Source: Trichoplax adhaerens (taxonomy: Eukaryota; Placozoa; Uniplacotomia; Trichoplacea; Trichoplacidae). From it: a stretch of 64,000 nucleotides of DNA. This document shows, in pieces, positions 38,920-56,139 of this stretch. Both the position numbers and the translations under genes were made by a program. The notes under the pieces were generated by a model. It saw only the letters and a list, made by a program, of their open reading frames with translations. It was not told where the DNA came from and ran no database searches. The stretch lies in NCBI RefSeq assembly GCF_000150275.1, contig NW_002060943.1:2163907-2227906 (forward strand), given 5' to 3'. Each line of letters begins with the position of its first letter. The first letter of the stretch is position 1.

Positions 38920-40290
38920 TTCAAAAAATGAGCTGTGGCACCCACTGACGCCATCATTTATTGAAGCGATACGATTAAAATGGAGTTAAAAATCGAGGTA
39001 TAAAAACAATTACATCTAGTGTGAAGAGCATCTTGTAGATATTTGCTTGGAAATCAATGAACAGATAGCTATCAATTTTCGTCTTACTGTAGAAACAGTC
39101 TTTTAGTCATGGCAGTAACCATGGACATCGATATTCAATAGTGATTGTTGCTAAATATGGCACTGGCTGATGACATTGAAATCGAACTAATGAGCATTAA
39201 GTTTCGATAATCATCACATTGAACGTGAAGAGCACACCGGATTACATAGATTTTAATAAGAGATCATGAGGTTAGTAGCTGATAGCATTGATTTTGTGAT
39301 AAACTTTATTTTAAAATAGCAATTATTTTAGTATAGCTGCGATACTGACTGATATTATTCTTCATTAAGTTAGTTGCATTAAAATACCACTAAAATGCCT
39401 CGAGTTTCGATAATCAACGCATTGAACGTGAAGAGTATACTGTATTACAGAGATTTCACTTAGAGATGAAGTAGCTAATAGCTGGCAGCATTGACTTTAG
39501 TGTTAAAAAGGTAGAAAAAAATTATTTTCTGTCATGCCAGCAACCATGGTTATCGAGCCTAATCTCAACTTTAAAACGCTAAATAGCGATTAAGTATAAC
39601 TGCAGCACTGACTGATGGCATTCATCATTAAATCTATTATATTGAAATGTTACAACTAAAACATAGTCACATCCAATATGAAGAGTTGAGCGAAATCTCT
39701 GCTCACTTTGAGATCAAGTTCGGTAGCTAATAGCTGTAACAATACGTTTTTTGTTATGGTAGAAAGAATTTTTTAGTCGTTATATCAACTATGGACATCA
39801 ATCCTAATCCTAACTGGAAACGTTAAATGATGATTAAGTATGGCTACGGTACCGACTGAAAGCATCACTCATTGAATCAATCAGATTAAATGTTAAAACT
39901 ATAACAGAATCGAATTTTAGTAATTATCGCATCTAACATGAAAAGTATCTTGTAGAGATCAATAAATAAGTAGTAGCTTTTGGATAGCATAGGGTTTTAT
40001 CTTAGGGTAGAATGAATTTTTCAGCCATTAAAAGCAATTACAGGCATCTTTCTTGCAATCTGGGTTACTTCTATAATGTCTGAACAATATTTTAATAATA
40101 ATAATTATAATATTATTGAACTGATAGGCTAAATACAAACTTTTCAATTTTGCTAAATAAGTCGATATTGCGAGTTTCGATAATAATCGCAGGACATCAT
40201 ATTAGACATTTCAGTAGGAGATCAACGAACAAATAAATATAGGGGTAAAATTAAATTTCATTTGAGGTAGAAAGAATTTGATTCAGTAGT
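38920..40290. repeat. Degenerate satellite, ~6 units of 200-260 bp
   Basis: Recurring blocks include GAGTTTCGATAATCATCGCA, TTGAACGTGAAGAGTAT, CATGGCAGTAACCATGGACAT, GCGATACTGACTGATATCATT-like and TAGCTGATAGCATTGAT. The GTGAAGAG block (variants GTGAAGAGC, ATGAAGAGT, ATGAAAAGT) occurs near 39021, 39225, 39428, 39679 and 39940, with a weaker unit near 40171. The units are old and heavily mutated. The array lies 5' of the Rac-like gene that starts at 38358. Confidence 0.8.
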
Positions 40291-42304
40291 TAGTAGTAAC
40301 TACAGATATTGTTATCATCCACTGGATTATCATGGCTGAGTAAATTTTCAAGAAAGTTAATTGTTATTGAATCAACGACTAAAAATAGATTTTTTAACTT
40401 CATTTATTGAGCTGATAAATGAAATGTCTAGTCTGCAGGTCTTATCGGCATAATCGAGAATGTGGTATGAATATAGTCTGTCGACTGATTAATTCCTTGT
40501 ACTTCATTTGAAGATCATTATCCTTTATTAAATGGATAGCAGAACTTTAAATTTGTCCACTGCTTAGAGCTATTTTAAGAGCTATTAGCTATTGGAAGTA
40601 AACAGAATAGTTAACTATTTTATACCTGTTTGCACTAACATGCTAATCCAATTTTCAATTTCTATACTTTCGTTACATTACTCCATTGAGCTGTATACTC
40701 CGTATCCTTTGAATAATTATTCACTACAATTAAATTATCATATTTACTTGCTAATAACTGTCAGGGTAAATTTAATGTCTGAAAGGACGACTTAAATCAA
40801 GAAATGGTACTGATTTATTTCTCTGCGTAATAGATTATATACCTTTGATAAGTATCTCAAACAGCGATAGAATATATTTTGGCCTCCACGAATTTATAAA
40901 CCACAAGTAATTCAATAACTAATTATCTTCATGTGGAATAAATTGTTAGCCTATCAAGTATTATCAACTTAGCTTAATAAGAGAACATATACGGAAAACT
41001 TCTATAGCCCACTCTGTTATTAGGTGGGCGTTTAAATTAAATGAAAGGGTGTCCTTGAATCATTAAAAACAGTTTTTCAGCCATTCAAATCTGGAGAGTA
41101 ATTTGAAGATATGTACTGTAAATAAATGTTCAATCAATGATCTTACTTATATCGTCATTCATCTTCATCATGATATACACTATCTATTAAGATTAATTTT
41201 CCGTACAGATTTCTACTCAATCCTATGCTGATGCAAGCTATCAACCTACATAATTAGCTATTTCTTAAAAAGTCGTTGTGTTATAGATCGATATCATAAA
41301 AAAGCCCATTAAAAGAAGAATATTGATATTAGTTTGTATAACGAATCTCTTTATGCATGCATAAAAGTTCATTCTATATAATATGCTTCCGTATTTTTAC
41401 TAACAGAGTCCATAGAAAAAAGGGAGAACGATTGCTGTAGAATATAGAGTGATCCGATTTTGAAGTTGGAGTAGCGAACATACATTAACGTTAGTTTTAT
41501 GACCAAACTTGAAAATGAATGTATAGAAATTTATTCTACAGATGATACTGTACAAGCTGATGCCTTTTTTTTAAACTATGGCAGTAAGGAGAAAAAGCAA
41601 TCCTAGTGTATGACGATTTTACTTTGACGACAAGTTCGACCAAAGAATAATAGCAAATGGTAATCACATTGGTTCGAATAACTTTTTTTATAGAGGGCAC
41701 ATGTGTTTCAATTATTGTAGCAGATAATTAAAGCAAATAAATGAAGGATGAAAATGATATTTCGAATTTTATGTTAATTTAGTTTGAATCCTTTTGAATT
41801 GAACATGTGGAATTACAGCTATCGCTAAAGCTGTAACATTGCTTGGACTATCTTAATAAAAATGGCTTGGTCATGAAGATGTTACGCCTTAAGTTACTGC
41901 TACTCCAATCTTTCTTCGGTACCGTAGGCAATGAAACTGATACCAGGGGTTAAACTATCTGATGTAGATTGCGATAATAAAGTAAATTAAATGAAGATTC
42001 TAGCAATAGTCATGAAGAAATTACACAAGTTTAATCGGTTTAAGGGCTTAAAAATTAGAAAGGAAAAGATTTATTGTCAGCTACTTTCAGGATGATATTA
42101 TTTTGTAATTCCCGATTTATTGCGATATCCTGTACACTAACTCAATGCTCACTCCGCAGTAATATTTTTAGAATAAGACTTCTGCTCAAACAGATGAGCC
42201 ATAATGTGGTGACCAGTGGCTGAGGAGGTAAAGGTAAAGAGCCACTAGTTATACTTACTACGTTCGGTAGTAAATCAAAAATGGGATACTAAAACTGAAA
42301 TAAC

Positions 42305-42584
42305 GGTAAAACAGTTTAGAAGGGAGCGGTGTAGTAAATGTGATAGAAAGTAGAATAGCGCGATGGAGAAGAAAAATCGTAAGAAACGCCTATAACGATT
42401 GGACATAGCACTATTTGTGAGATTGCCTCCAATGCTACCATCATGGCAGAAAAGCATCGAAGCATTGAATTGCAAACACGGCGCCGACCTAGACACTAGT
42501 GCAACAGTAGAGCATGTAATCCAGCCATTGTTTCACTAAAATGAAGCCCTGAGGAAATTTATCGACTCTTTTCCAGCGTGAAGC
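42305..42584 (+). pseudogene. Coding-like GC-richer patch, possibly a degraded gene or a single exon
   Basis: Against very AT-rich flanks this patch has balanced composition. One frame reads LFVRLPPMLPSW, then SIEALNCKHGADLDTSATVE and HVIQPLFH, a stop, and NEALRKFIDSFPA. The frame is interrupted by stops at 42354, 42393 and 42537 and ends at a TGA near 42580. A second frame just upstream gives VNVIESRIARWRRKIVRNAY. An acceptor-like ATAG lies at 42406-42409 and a weak donor near 42530, so a spliced exon is also possible. The last part vaguely recalls a PAH-type helix pair, but that is a guess. Confidence 0.25.
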
Positions 42585-43493
42585 AGACATTCTGATAAAA
42601 AAGAATTTTTTTTAAAGTTATCTAGACTTAGAACTGCAAAGGTAGTAGAATATCTCACCCATCAGTCTCTTATTAGGATAACTATCAGTAAGGCATAAAA
42701 TACCAGTAGCTGTCTTATCCCGATCATGTCGATCTAGAGCTCTCATAGCCTATAAAAAGCTTTCGTTTAACAGGCTTCTTGTTTCTTACTGAAAGTAACC
42801 CCCTTTTTAACCATAATAAAAAGCAATCAAAATGTCATAAAGATATGTAGAACAGAAACAAGATTTAATATGCTTAATAGCCGTCGTTTTATAGACTTTA
42901 AATAAAGCCATTTATGGTCAACATTCTAAAGTAAGTTTGCTAAACGCTTCTAATTAATCATTATTTTGAAGGAAAAAGCTACATGATGGCTAGGACGTGA
43001 TTTCGCCTGTTGGCAGTTATTTTTTCCATAGAAGGAGAAGTTTTTGGTATAAATATGACTTGAAAAAATCGAGATCATCGAACAAGATTAAACTGCAGTT
43101 AATTTCATTCTTATTTTAAAAGAAAGTCTATCTCGTTTGTACTCATCAAGATCGAAATAAACCAACATGTAGTTTAGTTATGTAGTAGGGAAAATCCTGA
43201 CGAAAGTCATTTGGATCGATTCTGTATTTAAATGTGTGATTTGATGGTGCTCTATTTATTTCATACTAAATATCTTTACCTGATAATCTTCGATTGAAAT
43301 TGGTGATATTTCCGTCTAGTGATGCGTCAACCAACTGCTTCTCTACTTGTTGACTATGTCGATCAAATAAAATTTTAATTTGAAATGCTTGCAGACTAAT
43401 CTGACCAATTTATCACTTTATTAATTCGACCGTAATAACTCAAGTTAATTACAATCCACACCCTAATCTTTCTTTTTATTTCATGTGATTTAG

Positions 43494-43802
43494 GTCAAGA
43501 TATTGGTTAATTTTGAGCTTAATGAAACCTGTCATTATCATCATCATTATAATGCCATATTCTCTTTTCTATTGACCAAGCAAAGATTGTTATTGGTTAG
43601 GGATAGTCTTTGTATTGACTTGGTGCCTGAAAGAAAACAACTCCTGGCATGGTTCTACACTTTACCGACAGCAATTTTATGGCTAAATTGTGGCCCTTTT
43701 GTTATACAGATTAGTCTCAGCAGGTACAGTGCAGGATATGTAAATGTATTGGTCATTTCTGATTCAATCGTGCTACAATATAACTGTCTAAAGATTGATT
43801 GA
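43494..43802 (+). other. Exon-like open stretch of unknown family
   Basis: It opens directly after a pyrimidine-rich acceptor-like sequence ending in ATTTAG and runs 102 codons to a TGA. Protein text includes LLTKQRLLLVRDSLCIDLVP and a hydrophobic part around WFYTLPTAILWLNCGPFVI. It has no ATG start, and no partner exon was found. Confidence 0.2.
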
Positions 43803-46800
43803 TCATTTTATTCAAACACTAAGTGGCAAATTAGGATACCTAGGTAGCTCTATTGCAATGAAATAAGAGAGATAGAATAAAGTTAATTATTTATCTTGAA
43901 TATTTCTAGGGAGTCGATCGCTATCGATGCAACATAATTAGTGCTCCAAGTAAAATATTGACAGTCTGTGAATGAAATTCTGCCTAAGGGTCCTATTACG
44001 CGATCTACTGCATGCCTGTGATTGGATCTACTTAGTATAAATCCCTTGTTATAGGCTGTAAGTAAAGCGAAATTCAAAGTACAGTATAAACTGTTCTTTC
44101 CATTCTACACGCAGTTTTCAGTTAAGAATGTAATTTAAACAGTTTATCTATGTAATATAACTGATAAATACGAAGATTTCTTAACACTATAATGAAATAA
44201 ATCATTCATTAATCTTCTTAATAATAACATTTTTGGAGTATGGCAAGCGATATGAGTTATGCCAATTTATTGCTTTTTTGATGTTGATACTTTTAGACTG
44301 TTAAACCTTATTTACAAGAATAGATTACCTAGAACTGATGCTTTCAGAGTCAAATGCCTTAATTGATGCTACGTTAAATTTAATATTTCATAATTAAGCT
44401 ACCACAATTTAGTTTTGCCTACTCCAAAGCTTATTCATGTACATGTTTCGCGATGAATTGTTAGTTTATGTCAGAAGATATGATTTTATGCAACAAAAAT
44501 GTTTATAACAAAGTATTTTATCAATTTTACCTGAAACTAGATTGGAAACAATTTTTCTAATTAGATATACTGTATGTATAGATTTACAGCAATAAAGTAA
44601 CAGATACGAAAATTGAATTAATTTTAGTTTTATTTATTAGTTCTATTAGTTAATGCTAGCTTTCTATCTTGAAAATACAGAGACTTAGTCCGATTGATTT
44701 TCAGTAACCTCATTGAAATCATTAGGATAGGAAAAGATATTTTGGGGTATATTTAGATAACAATAACGACTTATTTTGCAGATTTACTCTAAATTAGTGA
44801 ATTTATTACCACAGTATCGTAATTTTGTTTAAACTGTTAATATAATTTTTCGTTGATCAACGCTGATATAGCTATAAACTGAACTTGAGCTAACTGATTC
44901 ATATTGGCTTTTGAGCTAAAGGCCTGTCGATAATACAGATAACTATAGCAACACATTAAACTCTAGTTTATTAGCGTATGCGGCTATAAAAAGTGTGTTT
45001 ATAGAACAATACCTTGACATTGGGTATCCAAAGCAGATGAAATCTCTCTCATGTAATAATTAATTAGTAGAGGACCATGGCTATAGCAAATTTAAAAACG
45101 AATTATTATAAAATGTTTGTCGTAATTGATAAATTCGTAGCTGTAGCAAAGACACATTGAGGTACAAATAGAAAATGCAGCCATCTAATACAGAGCTGAA
45201 CTAACTAATTAACTAATCTAGACCTACAGTAACAAAGGAATATACTGTCATATAGAATACATTTCATTTCTCTGCTTAAAGAGTGAAGCAATAGGAATTA
45301 AATTAGCTAATTCATTAGTTGACTCTGATATGAAACAGAATTGATTGGACCTTCTAACTTAAGGCTTGTTGTTGTATTAAAAGTCTAAAGATCGAATTTG
45401 AAGTAACCAGGTGTATTTCTACGATGATATCGTGTTGGGCTATCGAAAGGGTATACGATAAGTTGAATACGGGTTTAGGAAACAAATGAATAATTCAGCT
45501 GAAGAACCTTTACACTAATCAGAATGGAATGCAATAATAACTCTGTAAGTAAGTAGTCAATAGGGTGACTGAATTACGTAAGTCTCCAATTCCAATTAAA
45601 AGTAAATAGCACAGATTTATCCGACGTAAGAAATTACAATTATTCGTATGTTCTTGACTTTTAGCGTACTTTATAACTAGATTAATTGATATGTATGGGT
45701 AATACCATTAATTGAATTTCTTTAGTCAGATTGATTTCCCAGGACATATATTTACTTTCATCTTTCCAGGTATAAAGAGCTTCTACGAACAGTCAACACA
45801 ATCATGGGGAACAGCATAAAATTGATCTTGATTGATAAAGAAAGCCATCGATACTGATTTCTGATATCATAACTATATTATTACGATTCTTGGTTTAATA
45901 GTCTTATTCCAAAATAAGATAGATTAATAATTAATTAATGAATGATATGAATATAAAAGAATTTTAATTGCGATACCTTACTGAAGATAGTTCGCCTATT
46001 TTTACGAGTATCTTCAGTATGTAAATGGAATTGATTTTTATGTTTATTAACACAGCATATGAATTCTTAGCGTATAACTTGGAAATTTTTTATTTAGGAA
46101 AATAATGAACGTAGGACTGATTAATGGAAAATAATTTAACGAAGGTGATACTATTTACCCCAGAAGCAGCTTTTGTGCTATATTTTACCGATTTACTGGA
46201 TTAATTTCCCAAATCAATAGTCTTTCTAATTTTTAGTGAATGAAGAGTTAGCATAAGGATAATGGCTAATAAAATAATTAAACTACTTTACAGCAAAGCT
46301 ATTTATTCTATGAATACGAAATCTAGAAGAGACGATTTTAATGTTCAATTAACATTAGACATTAATTTTCCATCGTACCTGATAATGATCTAGACTCAAT
46401 GAAAGAATTAACAGATGATAAATAAATAATAAATTATATTTTGATAAATAGAAATGATCTATTTTTTATCTAAGATTTGCAGGTAAAACTTATTTCCTTT
46501 GTCTTTCTAATACAGTTTATTTGTTTATTTATCAAATGGTAATCATTTCTATCCTTATTACCGAAAAACGTTTAGATGATTGATTAGTAAATAAAAAAAT
46601 TTGTGTCACATTGAATCATAGATACTTAATTTCATAGGCATAATTAACAACAATCATTTATTAAAGCGAAGTAGACTTTTAATGTAACAGTCTTCTTTTA
46701 CTTAATCTTGATCTTAATGTAATTAAGTCTCTCAGGAAATTTCTATTATAAGCTGAAGGTGTTTTTATTCTGGAGCATATTGATATATTTGAATAAAAAA

Positions 46801-49540
46801 TTATCTAATTAAATGATGATTAAATCTATAGTATTATAATTTTTAAATTAATTTATACACAATTCATTTACCTAGCGACGATAATAACAATTTACCTTTT
46901 TTCTAGTCTATAAAATACTGTTACTAGTGTACGTGTATGCAAAATATAATCAACTTTTGCAATACGGTTATAGTAGCGTGTATTTAAACTATATACATTA
47001 ATATATCAAAGGCTTTTGTTTTAATAGGTTCAGAAAGATAGCATTTGCTTGTTGTAGATAAATTTATAAATCTTCACAGGCTAAGATTGTTATGAGACCA
47101 TCTTTATATCATAGGCAACTAGAGTATAGTTTGTCGACAAGGGACGACTTGGGTAAAGTGATTTTAGATAAATAATGATGTCTCGATTTATGTCAAATAT
47201 AGAATTAATAGATCTCCGAGTTTCGCTTGTTTATAACTAAGAATTACAGATTGCTACAAGTACGTCCGTTCCCTAAATTCCAATTTACTTCCATTTAGAT
47301 TGATTTATAAGGTTGATTATATAAGAGGAATCATGATAAATCATTAATTGAAAGCTTACTTAGAATTTGATATTTACTATTAATTCTAATTCCTAAATTT
47401 TGATTAAGATAGCTATACTTGAACTATCTCTTGTTGTATCTGCAGTATTTCGATATTGAATAGCATAGATATTGTTAGTAAGAGTATCCAAAGAATTAGA
47501 AGAAAGAGTTCATTGATTAGCTAACGGATGAGATTCAGATCATAAGGATAATAGTAAAGGAGTTTATGATATATATTCAAGTAAATCCACCCCAGAATTG
47601 ATTTCAAGGGTAATTTTATTAAAATACTAGCAAAATAATTAATAAGAAATCTATATGAGAAATCAATTGAACATGGATTGAAGGTATTTGCTTGAAGATC
47701 TTTCTATCAAAGATAGGACTTCATTGATGCAAGATTTTGTCAGTAGAAATAGTCATTTATTAAGATAGATATTCAGAGTCTTGAGAAGTCTTTAATGTTA
47801 ACGGCAGTCTAAATATTGGCTTTCTTTCCGGTATTGACTGATGTATCCGGAAATAGCGTTATAAATTTAAGGGAATATTATTGATATAGAGTCCACTTTA
47901 CGCAATAATCGGTTTTTATAGTACTTCCAATTTTACTCAATTTTTGATGCTGGTTATATTTCCAAGTTTAGATCTTTTTGTTTTTAGATGCAAGATTCAT
48001 AGTTTGATACGAAAATTTCTATATGAAGAAATTAATTAAATATGAAGTTGATCTTTGTTAGTAGCGTTGTCCAGGTAATAATGATTCATGATTTTACGAC
48101 AAAGTAGTCGACGCATAATTTCCTAGATCGATTAAAAGATTTTGCACCATATTCTCGTGTTATCTATTAAACAACTTACGGATAATCTAGAATTAGTCTA
48201 GGCAAAATACAAAGTGCAATAATTCCTAAATATGCGTTGATCATTATAAGGCTTGGCTATAATTCTTATAGTCGTTGAAATATTAAAGCGGTATCGAATA
48301 ATATTAATTTATGAAAGAAGATATCGGATATTTATTGCTGCAGTAACTTTTTGATCTAAAAATCAAGATAAATGCGTTATTTTCTCCGCGATAGCTTAAT
48401 AATATGGATGGATATATGGATAAAGACAATGGCAGAAAAGAGAGTTTAGCCGAATGAAAACGTTGTAGAAAGTTAAGAACATAAACTTAGCGATGGAATA
48501 TCTTTAAGACTATTTGCAATCATTCTTTAATGCTAAAGGCTCAATTACAGGGCATAAATAATATCCTACGTCAAGAGTATAGTTCTGTTGTACTTAAACA
48601 CGCTTGTAGTAGATTTTATTCTTTTTATGATAGCACACTATAGTCCTACCTCTACGACGGAAGATATCAGAGTAAAAATTGGAAAATAAATGTTAAATTT
48701 TTATTAGCCGATCTCTTCAATAGTGTGTACAGTTGTAAAGTATTTAATTTATAAATGTGTAAAATTTATCGGATTAATTAATTTCCATTACTGCTACTGA
48801 AGAATTAACAGATTTATTTTTGCGATGTAACATATGGTTGTATTCCGAAGTATCAAGATAATTTTATGTAGTAGTGAAGCTAGATAAGGACTTATTATGC
48901 AAGATTGATGATAGATTCTTTTTTGAAACTGATACATTCTATCAATTACGTGTTTGACATCTGGCGTAGTTAAATGAAAAGAAAGAGACAATTGAATTAA
49001 TCTCACCATAACAGTCATATTATCGCATCATCAATCATTTATTTACGATATTAGGACAAGATATTAATCGTATAACGATTATAATTAATATAGAGTAGCA
49101 TTTTAAAAGATCATTTCTTTAATATCTTATTCTTTATGTAACAGTCAAATTGACAGATGGATACGATAACTAAAGACAACATTTACATGTTATCGAATGG
49201 TATCTGCCGTGATATTGAATTAAATTGGATTAGAAGATAGAAGCAAAGACAAACTGTTTTAATTTGCCAATTTTGTCAGTTTTATATAGGTAAAGTAACA
49301 AATTGTAATAAGGACACCTTCATCTAGTTATTTTTGTGATTTTCCATTGACGAAATATTAAAATTATTATGAAAAAATGTTTTCAGCAATACAAATGATT
49401 GCTGACTATAGTCAACATCTACTATTAGTTCAGGCTAAGAAAGAATATCTGCCCTCCTTTATAAGGCCAAACGTCGTCACAATGACATGTTCATAAATTC
49501 AGATATGCCTAAAATGACCTTTACATAAAATGCATTACTA
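43803..49540. other. AT-rich stretch with no recognisable gene
   Basis: Only short, low-complexity open frames. No repeat array or conserved peptide was seen. Confidence 0.5.
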
Positions 49541-50341
49541 TTAACTTGCTTGCTCTTTAATAATGACTACTTTAGTTGTAGAATGGGTGCCTTTGCCTTC
49601 GTTATAGACAAGATCATGGAGTAAAATTAAAGCACATAAAATAGCAAGGCCCTGAATTACACAAACTGCGATGCCCATTCCTACAACACTGTTAAGAATA
49701 AATTGTGCGCTCAATCCAGAGCCGGTTGTGCAACCGTTGGTATAAATCACAGAATTACTAATACGGTCTTGACCGCATCGAGATTGTTGATTGATGCAAC
49801 ATGATGATGGGACTGGATTAGAATTTGTTGCGTTAGTTGCTGAAGTATTAGCCCACAACGAATTGGTATATTCAAGATGACTGTTGCCGCCACAACATTG
49901 GAATTGTCGTTGTAATCTATCCATTGCAGTAGTAATTGATTGACGATTTGGATCGCCATATTCATTAGTGGCGACATTAGTTAATCCTTGACCGATAGCA
50001 GAAGAAATTTGTGGACTATTGATAGCAGCAATAACAACGCCAGCGATTGACATGGCTAAAACGATAGCAGCAAAAACTACATAGACATATAATGGCTTAG
50101 AATTTCTCTTGAAAGCTCCACCACAACCCGAAAAGCCAGAGAAAATCATCATTACACAAGCGACAATGACCAAGATGGCTGATACAGTTACCGTTCGAAT
50201 GTTGTTAGGCAATGCAGCTGCAATGTTGTCTGATTGAGATAGAATAATTGCCGCTGCAATGATGATTGATATACTGAATAAAATCATCACGATGGAGATA
50301 ACTATAAGAAAAAATCGCGAACATATAGTACAGCAACCCAT
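49541..50341 (-). CDS. Tetraspanin, single exon
   Basis: Four-pass membrane organiser of 266 residues. Seen: a Cys-rich N-tail MGCCTICSR; membrane segments at about 11-34, 53-73, 84-107 and 215-241; a short first loop with Asn/Ser; a GFSGCGG turn after TM2; and a large extracellular loop (108-214) with the defining CCG (149-151), PSSCC (178-182), Cys189 and Cys204, six Cys in all. Possible N-glycosylation sites are N165-T-S and N170-A-T. Cysteines beside the membrane could be palmitoylated. The C-tail is short, Lys-containing, and lacks an obvious endocytic tyrosine motif. It ends in KEQAS. The absence of coding introns is unusual for the family, whose genes typically have several, and suggests a retrocopy or intron loss. 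Specific subfamily not assigned. Confidence 0.93.
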   Translation of the reverse strand: MGCCTICSRFFLIVISIVMILFSISIIIAAAIILSQSDNIAAALPNNIRTVTVSAILVIVACVMMIFSGFSGCGGAFKRNSKPLYVYVVFAAIVLAMSIAGVVIAAINSPQISSAIGQGLTNVATNEYGDPNRQSITTAMDRLQRQFQCCGGNSHLEYTNSLWANTSATNATNSNPVPSSCCINQQSRCGQDRISNSVIYTNGCTTGSGLSAQFILNSVVGMGIAVCVIQGLAILCALILLHDLVYNEGKGTHSTTKVVIIKEQAS

Positions 50342-52898
50342 TTTGACTTCCTTAATGATTTTAGGATTACAATATATATAAATTTTTTTCGATACGATTC
50401 TACTCTTGATGAATTGAATGCTAAAACTGTTGCGATGATCAATCAGTGTTAGTAACAGGCGATCAGATCGGAGAAAGTGATTTTTAATTCTTGCTCAAAG
50501 TTGACACAGCACAAATGAATCACTCGGTCTATTACTTTCCAATATTAAGTATCATCTATTAATAGAGGACGATGATTGAATGATATCTAACGCATTCGAT
50601 TCTTGGTGATAGGTTTTATAGGGTGAAGCATGCTAGTTTTGATAGAGTAGGGACTTGACCTTCTGCTTCCCTAGGTTTCCAAGCACGTGATTTTAACGGA
50701 TGATTACTATTGATTTAGGTGATAAAAGTTGCTATGATACATAAAATAAATTTGTAAATTTATGCTCATATAAAGAATGTAAAATGCAATTATCCCAGTA
50801 TTATCATAATGACAATAATCACTGCTATTCGATGATTAGGTTGATGAACTAATACTTATCATCTAGATGACGTCAAAAAAACAAAAACAAAATAGGAGAA
50901 GCTTAACTTGGAGATATTATTAAACGCGAAATGATGCAGAATGACTAATCTGTCCGGTTGAGTAAACAGTATTTACTTTCCTACACTTACAGATCAAAAT
51001 GCATTTATGTCATTATATAACCTGTAATGAACTAATTTAGCATCGCTCCATGATATTACTGTTACGAAACAATTTGCTATTAATATTGATGATATTGATT
51101 GGTAAGTGCTCGAATGACAATACTTAATTCATATACTGAACTTACAAATTAACTTATTTAATTAATATTCCTTCCGTGGCTTCCTTCTAGGTAACCAACA
51201 ACATCGACAAATATAACCATTGTCTAATTAAATTATGTGTTCCAGGTTCTTTGTCCGAAATAGCTATTGTATTGCGGCTATAGAGGGATGATTATAGTGA
51301 TTAATACAGTAGTCTTTTTTTATGGCTATATCTGAATATTCTCTGTTAAAATACTCTCTTGATGATTTCTTTGTAAAGCAAAAAAGAAATTATTCAGATT
51401 AGCAGGAATAAAGATGTTGATGCATGCAAAATTCAGTAATTGATACGGTGAACAATACAAATTACTTTCATGTACTGCTACTTTGTTAAGATATCAGCGC
51501 AGAATATTATTTCACGACAGGATATTATGTTGATAATTATTAACAATCGTTATAGCACGATTGATAAAGGATAAGAATAAAGCTCGGCTTGAAAGTGATA
51601 TTTATGATTCATTCATATTTAGATCATTAGTAGATAGGTGTGCAATTAAGCTTACAGTAGGATGTTATTTCTCTACTGTGCTATGATATCGTCAATAACG
51701 GTATCATCGGATGTCTCCTATTGATAACGTAGGCAGATGTAAAGCAATAGCTTGCTCTTTGCTATAAAATTTACTGAAAGTGCGAGATGTGATACTTTAT
51801 CTGGTCAAGAAATTTAATTGTATTTATTAGTTCATGACGTAGAAACAGGTTATAGCGACAGACTATGCAACGTATAAAATAAAGCAAAAGTGATCATAGT
51901 CAGAAAATGAAAAGGAAGCGATTGAATTCAAAACTGAATCCGATGGTTTTAACAGCATAATTATTTTCTAACATTGAATTACGAAAACTATTCAACTGGG
52001 AATACTTAGAAAATAGGCGCTCAATTAATTAATAATAAAAGTTATTAACTAACCCTGTCTAAGCTTACGGAGAAAGCGATAGTTCCCAACCCTTGTTTAA
52101 ATTGATAGGATTAGCAAGAACGGAGTCAATAGGCAAGGTTGAAGTACAAATTCTTCAAACATAAAGTATAATTTAATCGTAGATACAAGGGTAGATTTAC
52201 AATGCTTCATTGATTAAAACTGAGGATCAAACGAATGTTACTTGCAACAACTACACGAACCCGTAAGGTAAAAAATAAGGGAATAATAATAATTAATACT
52301 TTCTTATACAGTAACTTAAATTTAAGTCTTTTGAAAGATTACATGTTGACGTCAAATCCTTTGCACGATTTCCTAAGAGTTCAACGGTAGTCTTGAAAAC
52401 ATATCACCAATAACTGAATAGTATTAACCGAATATACTTGTTTGTTCCATTCAAATTGTAATGATTCATGTAATCGCGCATATTTATACAATTTCATACT
52501 TCAAGCCTGGCACATTTGTAAAGACACACGTAATATTTAATTAAATCTCTTTATTAACTACATTCCACCGGAATGCGTTCTGGCACATACAACGATAATG
52601 ACAAAAAATCATGATCAGACACCAGAAATTGGAGCGGTTCGTTATAATTATTATTATGTATAATAACAAAAAGGCTAATACCGAAGGGATTTTTAGTTCT
52701 TGCTGCCAGATTAATGAACTAATTAGCCATGAATAGCATTGATAATAACGTGTCATTAAAGCAAATAAGGATATCCTCTAGTTAAATATTAGAATAGCGT
52801 AAAAGTTTTAATACAACGCTACTTTTTATGACCATGTTACGCCTCAATCGCAGGGATCTAATAATTAACCGTGCTTGTAAGTTATTGGGTAAGTAGAT
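50342..52898. other. Intergenic stretch between the tetraspanin and cathepsin D
   Basis: No supported gene or repeat. The left end should hold the tetraspanin promoter and the right end the cathepsin D 3' UTR. Confidence 0.5.
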
Positions 52899-56072
<3,174 letters not shown>

Positions 56073-56139
56073 CTTGATTGCTGGCGTTCGTTTATTTAGA
56101 GTAGTGTTGCAATTAAAAGAAATTCAGTGTGCAGCAACG

